Shown here: in pieces, positions 18,682 to 26,928 of the stretch
Layout of the letters: each line of letters begins with the position of its first letter
Position numbering within the stretch: position 1 is the first letter of the stretch
Origin: Microthrixaceae bacterium
GTDB taxonomy: Bacteria > Actinomycetota > Acidimicrobiia > Acidimicrobiales > Poriferisodalaceae
DNA length: 64,000 nt
NCBI GenBank assembly: GCA_011523825.1
Contig: WTFX01000029.1
Location: forward strand, 281,920-345,919
Direction of reading: 5' to 3'
The notes under the pieces: model-generated
Told to the model about the DNA's origin: nothing
Database searches by the model: none
Seen by the model: only the letters and a program-made list of their open reading frames with translations
Program-made: the position numbers and the translations under genes

Positions 18682-19605
18682 ATGACGGCTGTCACGCTCA
18701 ATGTCGAACCGCTCGATGCCACGTTCGGAGCGTGGGTGCACGACATCGAGCTGCGATCCATCGACGACGCCACCTTCGAGGCGCTGCACGAGACCTGGCT
18801 GGAATACGCGCTGCTGATCTTCTCAGGCCAGTTCCTCACCAACGACGAGCAGGATGCGTTCGCGCTGCGCTTCGGCAATCTCGAATTCAATGCGGCCCCG
18901 ATCTCCAATGTCGGCAAGGACGGCAAGGTCCACCACGAAGCTGGCGACGATCTGGTCAAGTCGCTGAAGGGCAACTGGGGCTGGCACCACGACAGCACCT
19001 ACATGCCGCTGCAGGCCAAGGGCGCCGTGTTCACCGCCGAGCTGGTGCCCGAGGACGGCGCTGACACCGGCTGGGCCGACATGCGGGCTGCCTATGACGT
19101 GCTCTCCGACGACGACCGCGAGCTGGTGCACACGCTCGAAGCGCACCACTCGCTCTACTACAGCCAGGGTCGGGCGGGGCTGCTGCCGAAGCAGAAGGAC
19201 GACGGCAGCTATGGCATGTACGGCTACCACGACATGGACGTCTCGGTCAGGCCGCTCGTGAAGGTCCATCCCGATACCGGGCGCCCGAACCTGCTGATCG
19301 GCAGGCATGCACACGACATCGTCGGCATTGACCCCGAGGAGTCCGTCGCACTGCTGGACCGGCTCAACCAGGAGGCCTGCCAGCCGCCGCGCACCTACCA
19401 GCACGCCTGGACTGCAGGCGAGGCCGTGATCTGGGACAACCGCCGGCTGATGCACCAAGGCGTGCCCTTCGACATGTCCCAGCCCCGCAAGATGTGGCAC
19501 ACCCGGATCGCCGGCGAGCTCGAATCCGAGCTGGCGCTCAACCACACCGCGGAGACGGCGGGTTTCAAGCACGGCCGCGACGCCATCATGAACTCGGTCT
19601 CGTAG
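18682..19605 (+). CDS. TauD/TfdA family Fe(II)/2-oxoglutarate dioxygenase
   Basis: A 307-residue dioxygenase. The iron-binding HxD is seen in WGWHHDSTYMPLQ, the distal histidine in NRRLMHQGVPFD, and the 2-oxoglutarate-binding arginine in KMWHTRIAGE. Members oxidise taurine, 2,4-D, alkylsulfates or similar substrates. It is divergent from the enolase-superfamily gene; the 80 bases between them must hold both promoters. Downstream lie DUF1330 and RidA genes in the same direction. Confidence 0.88.
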   Translation: MTAVTLNVEPLDATFGAWVHDIELRSIDDATFEALHETWLEYALLIFSGQFLTNDEQDAFALRFGNLEFNAAPISNVGKDGKVHHEAGDDLVKSLKGNWGWHHDSTYMPLQAKGAVFTAELVPEDGADTGWADMRAAYDVLSDDDRELVHTLEAHHSLYYSQGRAGLLPKQKDDGSYGMYGYHDMDVSVRPLVKVHPDTGRPNLLIGRHAHDIVGIDPEESVALLDRLNQEACQPPRTYQHAWTAGEAVIWDNRRLMHQGVPFDMSQPRKMWHTRIAGELESELALNHTAETAGFKHGRDAIMNSVS

Positions 19606-19636
19606 CCGATCCGGTATCTGGACCGAAGGGAACAAC

Positions 19637-19924
19637 GTGACTGCTTACGTCATCACGCGGGTCAACGTGACTGACCCCGACCAGTACGAGAAGTACAAGG
19701 CGCTGTCGCCGGCTGCGGTTGCCGAGAGCGGCGGCAGGTTCATCGTGCGAGGCGGCGAGTCGGTGACCCTCGAGGGACCCGAGGAGACCCGGCGCCTCGT
19801 TGTGCTGGAGTTCGGGGACGTGGACTCGGCGACGGCGTTCTACGACTCCGAGAAGTACCGCCACGCCCGAGACGTCAGGGCTGGCGCAGCCGAGTTCGAG
19901 ATGGTGGTCGTCGAGGGCGTGTAG
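19637..19924 (+). CDS. DUF1330 domain-containing protein
   Basis: A 95-residue ferredoxin-like alpha+beta protein: AYVITRVNVTDPDQYEKYKA, GGRFIVRGGE and LVVLEFGDVDSATAFYDSEKY are the family signatures. DUF1330 proteins are dimeric small enzymes or binding proteins of unsettled role, common in catabolic clusters. GTG start with an aaggga site ahead of it. It lies 31 bases after the TauD-type gene. Confidence 0.9.
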   Translation: MTAYVITRVNVTDPDQYEKYKALSPAAVAESGGRFIVRGGESVTLEGPEETRRLVVLEFGDVDSATAFYDSEKYRHARDVRAGAAEFEMVVVEGV

Positions 19925-19978
19925 CCCGGCCCGCGTCTACGGTTGCGTTCCGGCACTACCCAACCAGGAGCAGGCAAC

Positions 19979-20365
19979 ATGGCGCGCACGTCGATCGAGA
20001 TCGAGAGCTTCCAGCATGCGAATCCGATTCCCGCTGCGACGCGGATCGGGCCGTTCATCACCAGCAGCATCACGCCGCCGACCAATCCCGGAGGGCGCGA
20101 CGTCCCGGACTCGCTGGATGAGCAGATCGAGAACCTGTTCACCCACGTCGGCCAGATGCTCGAAGGCGCCGGCGCCACCTGGGACGACATGGCGAAGATG
20201 ACGTTCTATGTCACCGACCCGGCGGCGTCACGCCCGGCGCTGAACGGGCCGTGGCTGGAGCGCTTCCCCGATCCAGAGTCGCGGCCCGCTCGCCACAACA
20301 TGAAGGTGGAAGGCGGCGGCCCGGTGCAGATCTCCTGCACCTTCGAGGCCTACGTCGAAGACTGA
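19979..20365 (+). CDS. RidA family protein
   Basis: A 128-residue YjgF/RidA protein: IGPFITSSITPP, the LFTHVGQMLEGAGATWDDMAKMTFYV helix-strand and RPARHNMKVEGGGPVQISCTFEAYV. Archetypal RidA hydrolyses reactive enamine/imine intermediates; members in catabolic clusters often act on pathway-specific imines or ketones. ATG 19979 has aggag 11 bases upstream. The conserved arginine near the C-terminal strand appears in the RPARHN segment. Confidence 0.85.
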   Translation: MARTSIEIESFQHANPIPAATRIGPFITSSITPPTNPGGRDVPDSLDEQIENLFTHVGQMLEGAGATWDDMAKMTFYVTDPAASRPALNGPWLERFPDPESRPARHNMKVEGGGPVQISCTFEAYVED

Positions 20366-20412
20366 GCCGCTGGTTCTCAGTCACCCTCTTCAGGCAACCC
20401 GACGCCGCTGCA

Positions 20413-21225
20413 TCACTCTTCGGCGTCGGGCAAGCCCACACCGAAGCTGATCTGGCCCAGGGGGCCGAAGTCGGCGACGATGGCGTCGCTGGGGCGGATG
20501 GTGCGGGCGCGGATGAACGAGCCGGACAGGACCGAGTGGCCGGCGGACATCGTCACGCCGAATTCGTGGAGCTTGCGGGCGAGCCAGGCCACTGAGTTGA
20601 TGGGGTTGCCCATCACGGCTGCGGCCGTGCCGGATTCCTCGAGGTCGCCGTTGATATACAGCGCGCCGCCGAGATGCCGGATGTCCACGTCGTCGAGGCG
20701 CTGGGGACGGCCGCCGACGATGATGAACCCGCACGAGGCGGCATCGGCGATGCTGTCGACCACGCCGGCCTGGGTGCTGCGGCGGTTGTAGCGCCGGTCC
20801 ACCACCTCGACGGCAGGCACGATGAAGTCGGTGGCCCGCATCACGTCCACGGCGTTCGTGCCGGGGCCGCCGAGGTCGGACTTCAGCACGAAGACGAACT
20901 CGATCTCGACGAGCGGCACGTTGAGGATCGAGGCGGGCACGATCGAGCCCTCGTCGAGGAACCAGTTGTCGAACAGCGTGCCGTAGTCGGGCTCGGTGGC
21001 GCCCGTGGTCGAGCGCATGGCCTTGGAGGTCAGCCCGACCTTGTGGCCCTTGATGATCCGGCCGGCGGCCACCTTGGCATCGGTGACGTACTGGCCGATG
21101 GCGTAGGCGTCGGTGATGTCGGCACCTGGGTAAGTGTCGGTGATCGGGTCGATCCACTCCCGGGTGTTCTCGGCGTGCAGCAGCGCTGCGGCCGCTTCCC
21201 GCCGCTGCTCGTCGGTCATCGCCAT
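20413..21225 (-). CDS. 2-oxopent-4-enoate hydratase-like (fumarylacetoacetase fold) protein
   Basis: A 270-residue protein of the HpaH/MhpD family. Seen are KGHKVGLTSKAMRSTTGATEPDYGTLFD, the metal-binding acidic residues in PLVEIEFVFVLKSDL, and PAVEVVDRRYNRR. Such enzymes hydrate 2-hydroxypenta-2,4-dienoate or similar products of meta-cleavage pathways. ATG 21225 has a ggggag site upstream. It converges on the RidA gene and is probably in the same catabolic programme. Confidence 0.88.
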   Translation of the reverse strand: MAMTDEQRREAAAALLHAENTREWIDPITDTYPGADITDAYAIGQYVTDAKVAAGRIIKGHKVGLTSKAMRSTTGATEPDYGTLFDNWFLDEGSIVPASILNVPLVEIEFVFVLKSDLGGPGTNAVDVMRATDFIVPAVEVVDRRYNRRSTQAGVVDSIADAASCGFIIVGGRPQRLDDVDIRHLGGALYINGDLEESGTAAAVMGNPINSVAWLARKLHEFGVTMSAGHSVLSGSFIRARTIRPSDAIVADFGPLGQISFGVGLPDAEE

Positions 21226-21337
21226 GTCATACTCCCCGTCGCTGGCGCTCCAGCGCGCCGCATCGCCAACCAGCCGAGAACGCTAGAGCCTCTGTCGCGC
21301 CGCCCCATTGGAACGCAGCGGCACTGCAGAGCGAGGG

Positions 21338-21979
21338 CTAGTAGGTCGAATTGCCCCAGGTCTCGTCGAAGACGATCTCCGACAGCGGCAGGCGATCCAG
21401 CTTGCGCGGGAACGGCGTGGACCGGTAGCCGACGGCGATGTGGGCCGCAGTGGCCACGCCTTCGGGAATGTCGAGCATCTCGGCGACCTGCGGTTCGTAC
21501 ATGCACAGCAGCGTGGTGAGCGCAGTGCCCAGGCCGGCCTCGCGGCAGCCGAGCAGGAAGTTCTGCACGGCGGGGTAGATCGAGCCGCCGCCCACCACGC
21601 TGAGACGTCCGAGCTCGGTGTCGGTGGGGTGGACGCCGTCGAGGTAGCCGCAGGCCACCACGATCACGGGCACCTCGGCGAAGTGCTCGGCGAAATGGTC
21701 AGCGCTGTCGAGCAGTCGGCTGGCCTTCTCGCCGATGATCTCGATGTCGCCCTGCCGGGCCATGCCCAGGTAGGCCTTCCACGGCTCGAGGTACCACTCC
21801 TGCAGCTGCTGCTTCTTCGCCTCGTCGCGGACCACGATGAACCGCACCGGCTGGCGGTTGCCGCCCTGGGGCGCGTGCCGTGCGTAGTCGAATGCCCGCT
21901 CCAGCGTCTCGTCCGACACGGGGTCCTTCGTGAAGTACCTCGTCGTCATCGAGGTCAGTGCTGCCTCGCCAAGTTCCAT
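21338..21979 (-). CDS. Nitroreductase family protein
   Basis: A 213-residue FMN-dependent oxidoreductase. Typical segments are SMTTRYFTKDPVSDETLERAFDYARHAPQGGNRQPVRF (substrate/FMN-binding SxRxF-like and PxGxNxQP motifs) and GGGSIYPAVQNFLLGCREAGLGTALTT. ATG 21979 is chosen because gaggaag lies 6-7 bases upstream; a longer in-frame extension to 22210 has no family match. The substrate is unknown. Confidence 0.88.
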   Translation of the reverse strand: MELGEAALTSMTTRYFTKDPVSDETLERAFDYARHAPQGGNRQPVRFIVVRDEAKKQQLQEWYLEPWKAYLGMARQGDIEIIGEKASRLLDSADHFAEHFAEVPVIVVACGYLDGVHPTDTELGRLSVVGGGSIYPAVQNFLLGCREAGLGTALTTLLCMYEPQVAEMLDIPEGVATAAHIAVGYRSTPFPRKLDRLPLSEIVFDETWGNSTY

Positions 21980-22097
21980 GACTTCCTCGTTTCCTTGGAG
22001 TACGCCGTTGCCGGCCCGACGCCGACCCTCGCCGACGACGGCGCAACAGTAGCCATCGGACACGTCCATGGGAGCATCGACCATCCATTGCCGCAAG

Positions 22098-22156
22098 AAA
22101 TGACTGGTAGAAGATGCGAGGAATGACCTATAGTCAATGCGAGAAATGACTGGTAG
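22098..22156. repeat. Three 23-bp-spaced direct repeats (iterons) before a DUF4143 ATPase gene
   Basis: Cores at 22098-22110, 22121-22133 and 22144-22156 read AAATGACTGGTAG, GAATGACCTATAG and AAATGACTGGTAG, exactly 23 bases apart. The first two spacers both end atgcgag. A TATAGT hexamer (22129-22134), close to a -10 box, lies inside the middle copy. The array ends 54 bases before the ATPase start. Likely a protein-binding site that controls that gene; the function is inferred. Confidence 0.8.
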
Positions 22157-22209
22157 CGCCACAGCCAAGTGACGATCACGGGTGCGTGCTGCGCGCAGGC
22201 GAGACATCA

Positions 22210-23514
22210 ATGTCGGAGAACCCCCTCATACAGCGCCGAATCGAGCGCACCCTGCGAGAGCGGCTCGCGACCTTCCGGGTGGTTGTGCTGCACGGTGCCC
22301 GGCAGGCGGGCAAGACGACACTGGTGCGCCTGCTGGCCAACGGCGGCACGTTCGTCAGCCTCGACGACCAAGCCCAGCGGGATGCGAGTCTCCAAGATCC
22401 GCGCTCGTTCATCGAGATTCGACAGCGCCCCGTCATCATCGACGAAGTGCAGCGCGGCGGCGACGCGCTCGTCCGAGAGATCAAGATCGCTGTGGATGCC
22501 GATCCCGCACCGGGCGCGTTTCTTCTCACCGGGTCGGCGAACTTCCTCACGGTTCCGCATCTGAGCGAATCGCTCGCCGGGCGAGCCTCGTTTCTCGATC
22601 TCCTGCCGTTGAGCGAAACCGAGCATGAGCGCACTGGCGGCCTGCTGACCGAGTTGCTCGCAGACAGCGCTCATCGACGCCACGCGAGCGGTACCCGCGA
22701 CAGCGGACGAATCACCGACAGCGTGCTCGCAGGCCGCACAATCTCCAGCGACACGCCCCATGAGTATGCAGAGCGAGTAGCCCGAGGCGGCTACCCGGCG
22801 CTCATCGGCATGTCGGAACGCATGCGCGCAGTGTGGTTCGACGATTACATCCAGGCGGTCATCGCCCGTGACCTGCGGGAGCTGACAGGAGCGCGCAAGA
22901 TCGACGAATTGCCGCGCCTGCTCGAAGCGGTGGCGGCCCGCACAGCGTCCGACTTGGTGATCGAAGACCTGCGCCGCGATCTCGGCTTCGGCACGAGAGA
23001 CACCACCTCCGACTACCTCACCCACCTGCGGATGCTCTACCTGGTGCACACGCTGCCCGGGTGGGCGACCAGTGCCGCCACACGTGCGCGACGCCGCCCC
23101 AAGCTCTACCTCGCCGACACCGGGCTCGCCGCATCGGCATTGCGGCTCAGCACGTCGCAACTGCTCGATCCCGCCGAGCGCATGCGCGGGCCGCTGCTGG
23201 AGACCTTGGTGGTGAATGAGCTGGCCAAACAGGTGACGTTCGCGGACGACCGCGTCTCGCTGAGCCATTTTCGCAGTGCCGACGGCCGACGAGAGATCGA
23301 CATCATCGCAGAGGCCGCAGACGGGCGAGTCTTCGGCTTCGAGGTGAAGGCCAGCCGCTCTGTCAACTCCCGGCATCACCGGAACCTCACATGGCTGCGC
23401 GACGCCCTCGGCGACAGGTTCGCCCTCGGGATCGTGTTCTACACCGGCGATGTCAGCTATCGCATCGACGACCGGATCGTCGCGCTGCCGATCAGCGCAC
23501 TCTGGGACCGTTGA
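22210..23514 (+). CDS. AAA ATPase with DUF4143 domain
   Basis: A 434-residue ATP-binding protein. Walker A is HGARQAGKTTLVRLL and Walker B is RPVIIDEVQRGG, near the N-terminus. Sensor-like LTGSANFL follows, and the C-terminal DUF4143 part includes REIDIIAEAADGRVFGFEVKASRSV, a nuclease-like fold segment. The ATG at 22210 starts MSENPLIQRRIE, as usual for this family. These orphan ATPases are common in accessory DNA and are of unknown function. The iterons upstream suggest regulated expression. Confidence 0.88.
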   Translation: MSENPLIQRRIERTLRERLATFRVVVLHGARQAGKTTLVRLLANGGTFVSLDDQAQRDASLQDPRSFIEIRQRPVIIDEVQRGGDALVREIKIAVDADPAPGAFLLTGSANFLTVPHLSESLAGRASFLDLLPLSETEHERTGGLLTELLADSAHRRHASGTRDSGRITDSVLAGRTISSDTPHEYAERVARGGYPALIGMSERMRAVWFDDYIQAVIARDLRELTGARKIDELPRLLEAVAARTASDLVIEDLRRDLGFGTRDTTSDYLTHLRMLYLVHTLPGWATSAATRARRRPKLYLADTGLAASALRLSTSQLLDPAERMRGPLLETLVVNELAKQVTFADDRVSLSHFRSADGRREIDIIAEAADGRVFGFEVKASRSVNSRHHRNLTWLRDALGDRFALGIVFYTGDVSYRIDDRIVALPISALWDR

Positions 23515-23535
23515 CCCGCGCCGATGGCACAACGC

Positions 23536-23895
23536 TCAGAGGCGAAGACGCTTGGCGCGTCTGATCTCCTGACTGACCGGATCCACCTCGAACCTGGCCG
23601 ACTCGAGCGCCAGCACACCGAGCAGCGGCTCGCAGCCCGGCGGTCCGTACACCACCCGCACGAAGGCATCCGAACCCATGAACTCGAGCCGGGCACCGGT
23701 GAACTCGGCGTCCTGGCTGCTGCCGTCGGCTAACTCGTAGGAATCGCTGCCGTAGGGCCGCAAGCCCAACTCCTCCAGACGGTCTCGCGGCACGAGCGTG
23801 TCGGTCGATCCGGTGTCCACCAGGAAGCGTCCCTCCCAGGAGCGCTCGGGCTCAGCAGGGCTGCGGACCGTGACGTCGGTGAAGGTGAATCCCAT
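23536..23895 (-). CDS. Clan AA (retropepsin-like) aspartic protease
   Basis: A 119-residue single-domain protein with the active-site motif LVDTGSTDTLVP, followed by LADGSSQDAEFTGARLEF and the flap/psi-loop segment LLGVLALESARFEVD. One motif per chain implies a homodimer, as in retroviral proteases and their bacterial relatives. Start is ATG 23895. It converges on the DUF4143 ATPase. Target unknown. Confidence 0.85.
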   Translation of the reverse strand: MGFTFTDVTVRSPAEPERSWEGRFLVDTGSTDTLVPRDRLEELGLRPYGSDSYELADGSSQDAEFTGARLEFMGSDAFVRVVYGPPGCEPLLGVLALESARFEVDPVSQEIRRAKRLRL

Positions 23896-24184
23896 GATGT
23901 CTCCTGAGTCGTCGTGCCACCTGCGGCACCGCCGGCGAACCTACATCGAGCTCCTTGCGACCCTGCCGTCATTTTCGCAGCCCCGCATGCATTGGCCAGC
24001 CCAGTGCAGACATGTCGCATCTGGCGATGAGAACTGCGCGCTGTGAGCAGGAGGCGGAGTCGCCAGATTCGAGGCCCACCAAGTCAGCGAGAGGAGCGAC
24101 GCTTGCTGGAGATGTTCGAAACTCGGACTCATATCTCACATCCACGCAGCACGCACTAGCGTGCAGGCGGAATCAAGACTGGTA
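23896..24184. other. Intergenic stretch at the 3' end of the defence operon
   Basis: About 290 bases without a credible gene, between the aspartic protease and the PLD gene. A 6-bp-stem hairpin (gcacgc, loop acta, gcgtgc) lies at 24149-24164, about 20 bases beyond the PLD stop; it lacks a U-tract, so a terminator role is doubtful. Base composition shifts here from GC-rich to nearly balanced. No tRNA or attachment repeat could be recognised. Confidence 0.5.
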
Positions 24185-25132
24185 TCAACTATACAGAGAG
24201 TATCTAGCCATAATCTCCGAGTATCGCGGCCGGTTATAGTGATATCGATCACCCAAGAAATAAAGAAGCCAACGCATAGTGGTTTGCCAAGCAAGTGATG
24301 CGTCTTCCGAGGATGAATTCATCCACTCCGCCAGGTAGTCGCGCATTTCGCCGAAACGGCGTTCGTCGGTCAATACATGATCAATGCGGGCAATCATCGG
24401 GAGGCCGAGTAGCTTAACGGCAACCATCTCCCCGAACGCGTCTTCAGACAGCCCGAGAGGTACATCCAAAATCGCTAGGTCAGCGTCTGCAGGCGAGTCG
24501 CTAGCCGCCGCCACATTCTGCCCGCTAATCGCCGCATACGTCGCATAGAGGAGTGCTGGATCACGCGTTTTCGGCAACCATGTGTCAAATTCCTCACTCA
24601 CATCAGCCATCACATCAGTTGTCAAGATCATCTTGTCCAACTCGGGGCGAACTTCCTGTGACGCGAGGGCGGTCGAGAACTTGTCGTAGAGATAGTCATC
24701 TACCTCTATTGCTGCCTCAGATAGACGCTGTTCAAATGCACGCAACTCAGATGAGGACACTGCGGTGTCCACGACAAGCTCAAGATTCGGAGAGTTTGAC
24801 CATCCCAGTGCAGCATTGGTGATGTTGGCGGAACCAATGACAGCTGACTGATCGGCCACTAAGACCTTAGCGTGCAGAGACTGGTTGAGCCACAGAGAGC
24901 CACCCATCGAGCATACAGTTCCATAAACGTCTAAGTCACCCACACCGCTCGCGATCTCCTGAATATGCCAACGAGTAATGCACTTAAGCTGTACCGACGG
25001 ATCCAAATGTTGCAGTAGTCGGTCCAGCGCCGTGACCTTGATGAATGGTGCTACGACAAGCAAGCTCGATTTCGCAGATGCGACAAGAGTGGCGAGCTCG
25101 TCACCAACATTCGCGCTGATCCACCGGGTCAC
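24185..25132 (-). CDS. Phospholipase D-like nuclease, putative restriction component (SspH-like position)
   Basis: A 315-residue protein with one clear HxK motif: LHAKVLVADQSAVIGSANIT (His87, Lys89), the PLD phosphodiesterase signature, preceded by SSLLVVAPFIKVTALDRLL. A second HxK motif is not visible, so it may act as a dimer, as one-motif PLD nucleases do. The GTG at 25132 overlaps the previous stop as GTGA, matching the coupling seen along the operon; a GTG at 25168 would add 12 residues. It is the last gene of the Ssp-like operon and probably cleaves invading DNA. Base composition is clearly lower in GC than the flanks. Assignment as SspH-like is by position and content. Confidence 0.75.
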   Translation of the reverse strand: MTRWISANVGDELATLVASAKSSLLVVAPFIKVTALDRLLQHLDPSVQLKCITRWHIQEIASGVGDLDVYGTVCSMGGSLWLNQSLHAKVLVADQSAVIGSANITNAALGWSNSPNLELVVDTAVSSSELRAFEQRLSEAAIEVDDYLYDKFSTALASQEVRPELDKMILTTDVMADVSEEFDTWLPKTRDPALLYATYAAISGQNVAAASDSPADADLAILDVPLGLSEDAFGEMVAVKLLGLPMIARIDHVLTDERRFGEMRDYLAEWMNSSSEDASLAWQTTMRWLLYFLGDRYHYNRPRYSEIMARYSLYS

Positions 25133-26928
25133 GATTCTCTCAGGAATCGAGCTGCCATGACGCCCCACTTGTGGCGCGTTTCTTGTATCTCTTCTCGTTC
25201 CAGTACAGTGGTGGCCTCATCCTCGAATCGGGCCCACGCCATCAAGAGCAGCTTCAGTCCGCTATTGGCAGTCTCAAGCCGGGACCGAAGAGTATCGATA
25301 TCTGTTTCGTCAATCGGTACGTCCTCAAGAACCTCAACAAGATGGGAGTACGCCGGATGGTTAACGTTGATCTTGATGACAATTTCACCAGCAACGATTT
25401 TGACCGTAAAGAAGGTTCGTCCCTCTAAGTCTGCCTCAGCAAATGTGTATTTGATATGCTGTTTGATGGTGCGTGCCGCTAAGGCCTGCGCGTCATCCTG
25501 CGTCAGACCTGTATCTTCCAGCTCTCTGGCCAAAGCTTCAGCTCGCTCGTCATCTGGAAGCTGCTCATCTTCGTCACTTGCACCTTCGTGTCCCTCTGCC
25601 TGTCTCTCGCGCGTGACCGTGGTAGCTCTTTCTTCGGCCGACGGCGTCTCGTGCCGTCGACGCCTGCGCGTGCCTTTTCGTTGAAGCTCGATCGTCTTGC
25701 GCAGTAGGTCCAGTCGACGGTTGATCAGATGCACCATATCCAATAGAGGGCCTCTCGGGTCCTCGTCGAGACGCATTTGTTCCTGCAGGTCAACAAAACT
25801 GTCTTCATCAGCGAGCATTTCTTCAATTGCAGTAGCGGTCTCGGTGAAATGCCGTGCAGATTGTTTATTGTTTGTAACGCCAAAGACCTCATCAAGCGCT
25901 GGCGGGAAGTCAACTTCGATGCCCCACCAGCGCTCACGAGCCTCGGAAGCATGCACTAAGGATGTTTCCAATTCCAGCTCGCGGTCCGATCTCACTAGTG
26001 ATACGCCGATGTTTCGCTTCGCATGCCGCCCGTGCAGGGTGGCTCCTGCTTGTGGCTGTTTCCGCACGTCTTCTTTTGCGACAGTAAAGCGTGTCACGAC
26101 GCGATGAATGCTCCCCGCGAACTCAATATCGTGATCGACCTCCCATGCGTCACCATCTGGTCGAAACATTGCAACCTCGTCATAGGGCGACGGGGTGGAC
26201 GTGGGAACCATCAAGTACTGCGGGTCATTTGCGAGCACAGGCCGGTCGATTTCGCACTGGTTGGGCGCATCATCGACGAAGGCTGCCAGTCGGATCGTGA
26301 CTCGCTTGTCTAGTACAAATCGTCTATACATGCGGCCGATAATCAACTCCGAGTTCTTAATAATCGCATTGGCGGTCTTCCAAAGACAGCGGTCAAGCCG
26401 AGACCACACGACTAGTGTGCCAGACTTGGCGAACGTTGCTCCCGCTTGTTGCCAAAGCAGTGGCACTTCCTTCGGTACCGGATACGGCACAGTCGTTTGA
26501 TCGCCCGCCTCGACCTGATCTAGGTCCATGTAGCTCCAGATGGCGGAAGTCACGCCATCTTGCCAACTCCACACATCCACCCGACGACATTGAGATATCG
26601 ACGAACTAGGGAGGCCCATTCCAAAGCGACCGATCCCACTTCGATCATCTAGGTACTTGCCGTTTCCAAATTGCAGGGCGTCCGAAAGCACGTCACGATC
26701 CATACCCACCCCGTTATCCAAAACAGCGATCTGGTGGATATTCTGTCGACTCCGCTGGTTCTCAAAAAACTGGCGCTCGCAACAGAGCAGCTCGACGCCG
26801 GTCGATCCCGCCTGTATCGCATTGTCGATTAGTTCCGCCACCGCATAGGCAGTGTTACGATAGCCGCTGTCACGCATAGCCTTAATCGCTAGTGCCGGCG
26901 GAACAAGGCTCTTCTCGAGTTCACTCAT
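25129..26928 (-). CDS. GHKL (HSP90-like) ATPase, putative restriction component (SspG-like position)
   Basis: A 599-residue protein with a Bergerat ATP-binding fold: N-box VAELIDNAIQAG (residues 31-41), G1 DNGVGMD (71-77) and G2 SGIGRFGMGLP (97-107). The middle has no recognised domain. Residues about 430-500 are charged (Arg/Glu-rich), and the end is helical. ATG 26928 overlaps the helicase stop by 8 bases (ATGAGTGA). GHKL ATPases such as MutL and Morc-type proteins act as ATP-driven DNA clamps. Here it likely links the helicase and the PLD nuclease in one restriction complex; this is inference. Confidence 0.75.
   Translation of the reverse strand: MSELEKSLVPPALAIKAMRDSGYRNTAYAVAELIDNAIQAGSTGVELLCCERQFFENQRSRQNIHQIAVLDNGVGMDRDVLSDALQFGNGKYLDDRSGIGRFGMGLPSSSISQCRRVDVWSWQDGVTSAIWSYMDLDQVEAGDQTTVPYPVPKEVPLLWQQAGATFAKSGTLVVWSRLDRCLWKTANAIIKNSELIIGRMYRRFVLDKRVTIRLAAFVDDAPNQCEIDRPVLANDPQYLMVPTSTPSPYDEVAMFRPDGDAWEVDHDIEFAGSIHRVVTRFTVAKEDVRKQPQAGATLHGRHAKRNIGVSLVRSDRELELETSLVHASEARERWWGIEVDFPPALDEVFGVTNNKQSARHFTETATAIEEMLADEDSFVDLQEQMRLDEDPRGPLLDMVHLINRRLDLLRKTIELQRKGTRRRRRHETPSAEERATTVTRERQAEGHEGASDEDEQLPDDERAEALARELEDTGLTQDDAQALAARTIKQHIKYTFAEADLEGRTFFTVKIVAGEIVIKINVNHPAYSHLVEVLEDVPIDETDIDTLRSRLETANSGLKLLLMAWARFEDEATTVLEREEIQETRHKWGVMAARFLRES

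Noticed and set aside
22098..22156. CRISPR array
   Set aside because: Only three copies, no unique spacers of constant length and no cas genes. Better read as iterons.
22207..23532. 441-codon minus-strand frame opposite the DUF4143 ATPase
   Set aside because: The plus-strand protein has Walker A, Walker B and DUF4143 features; the minus frame has none.
23955..24239. 94-codon plus-strand gene between the protease and PLD genes
   Set aside because: No family features, poor start context and overlap with the PLD 3' end.
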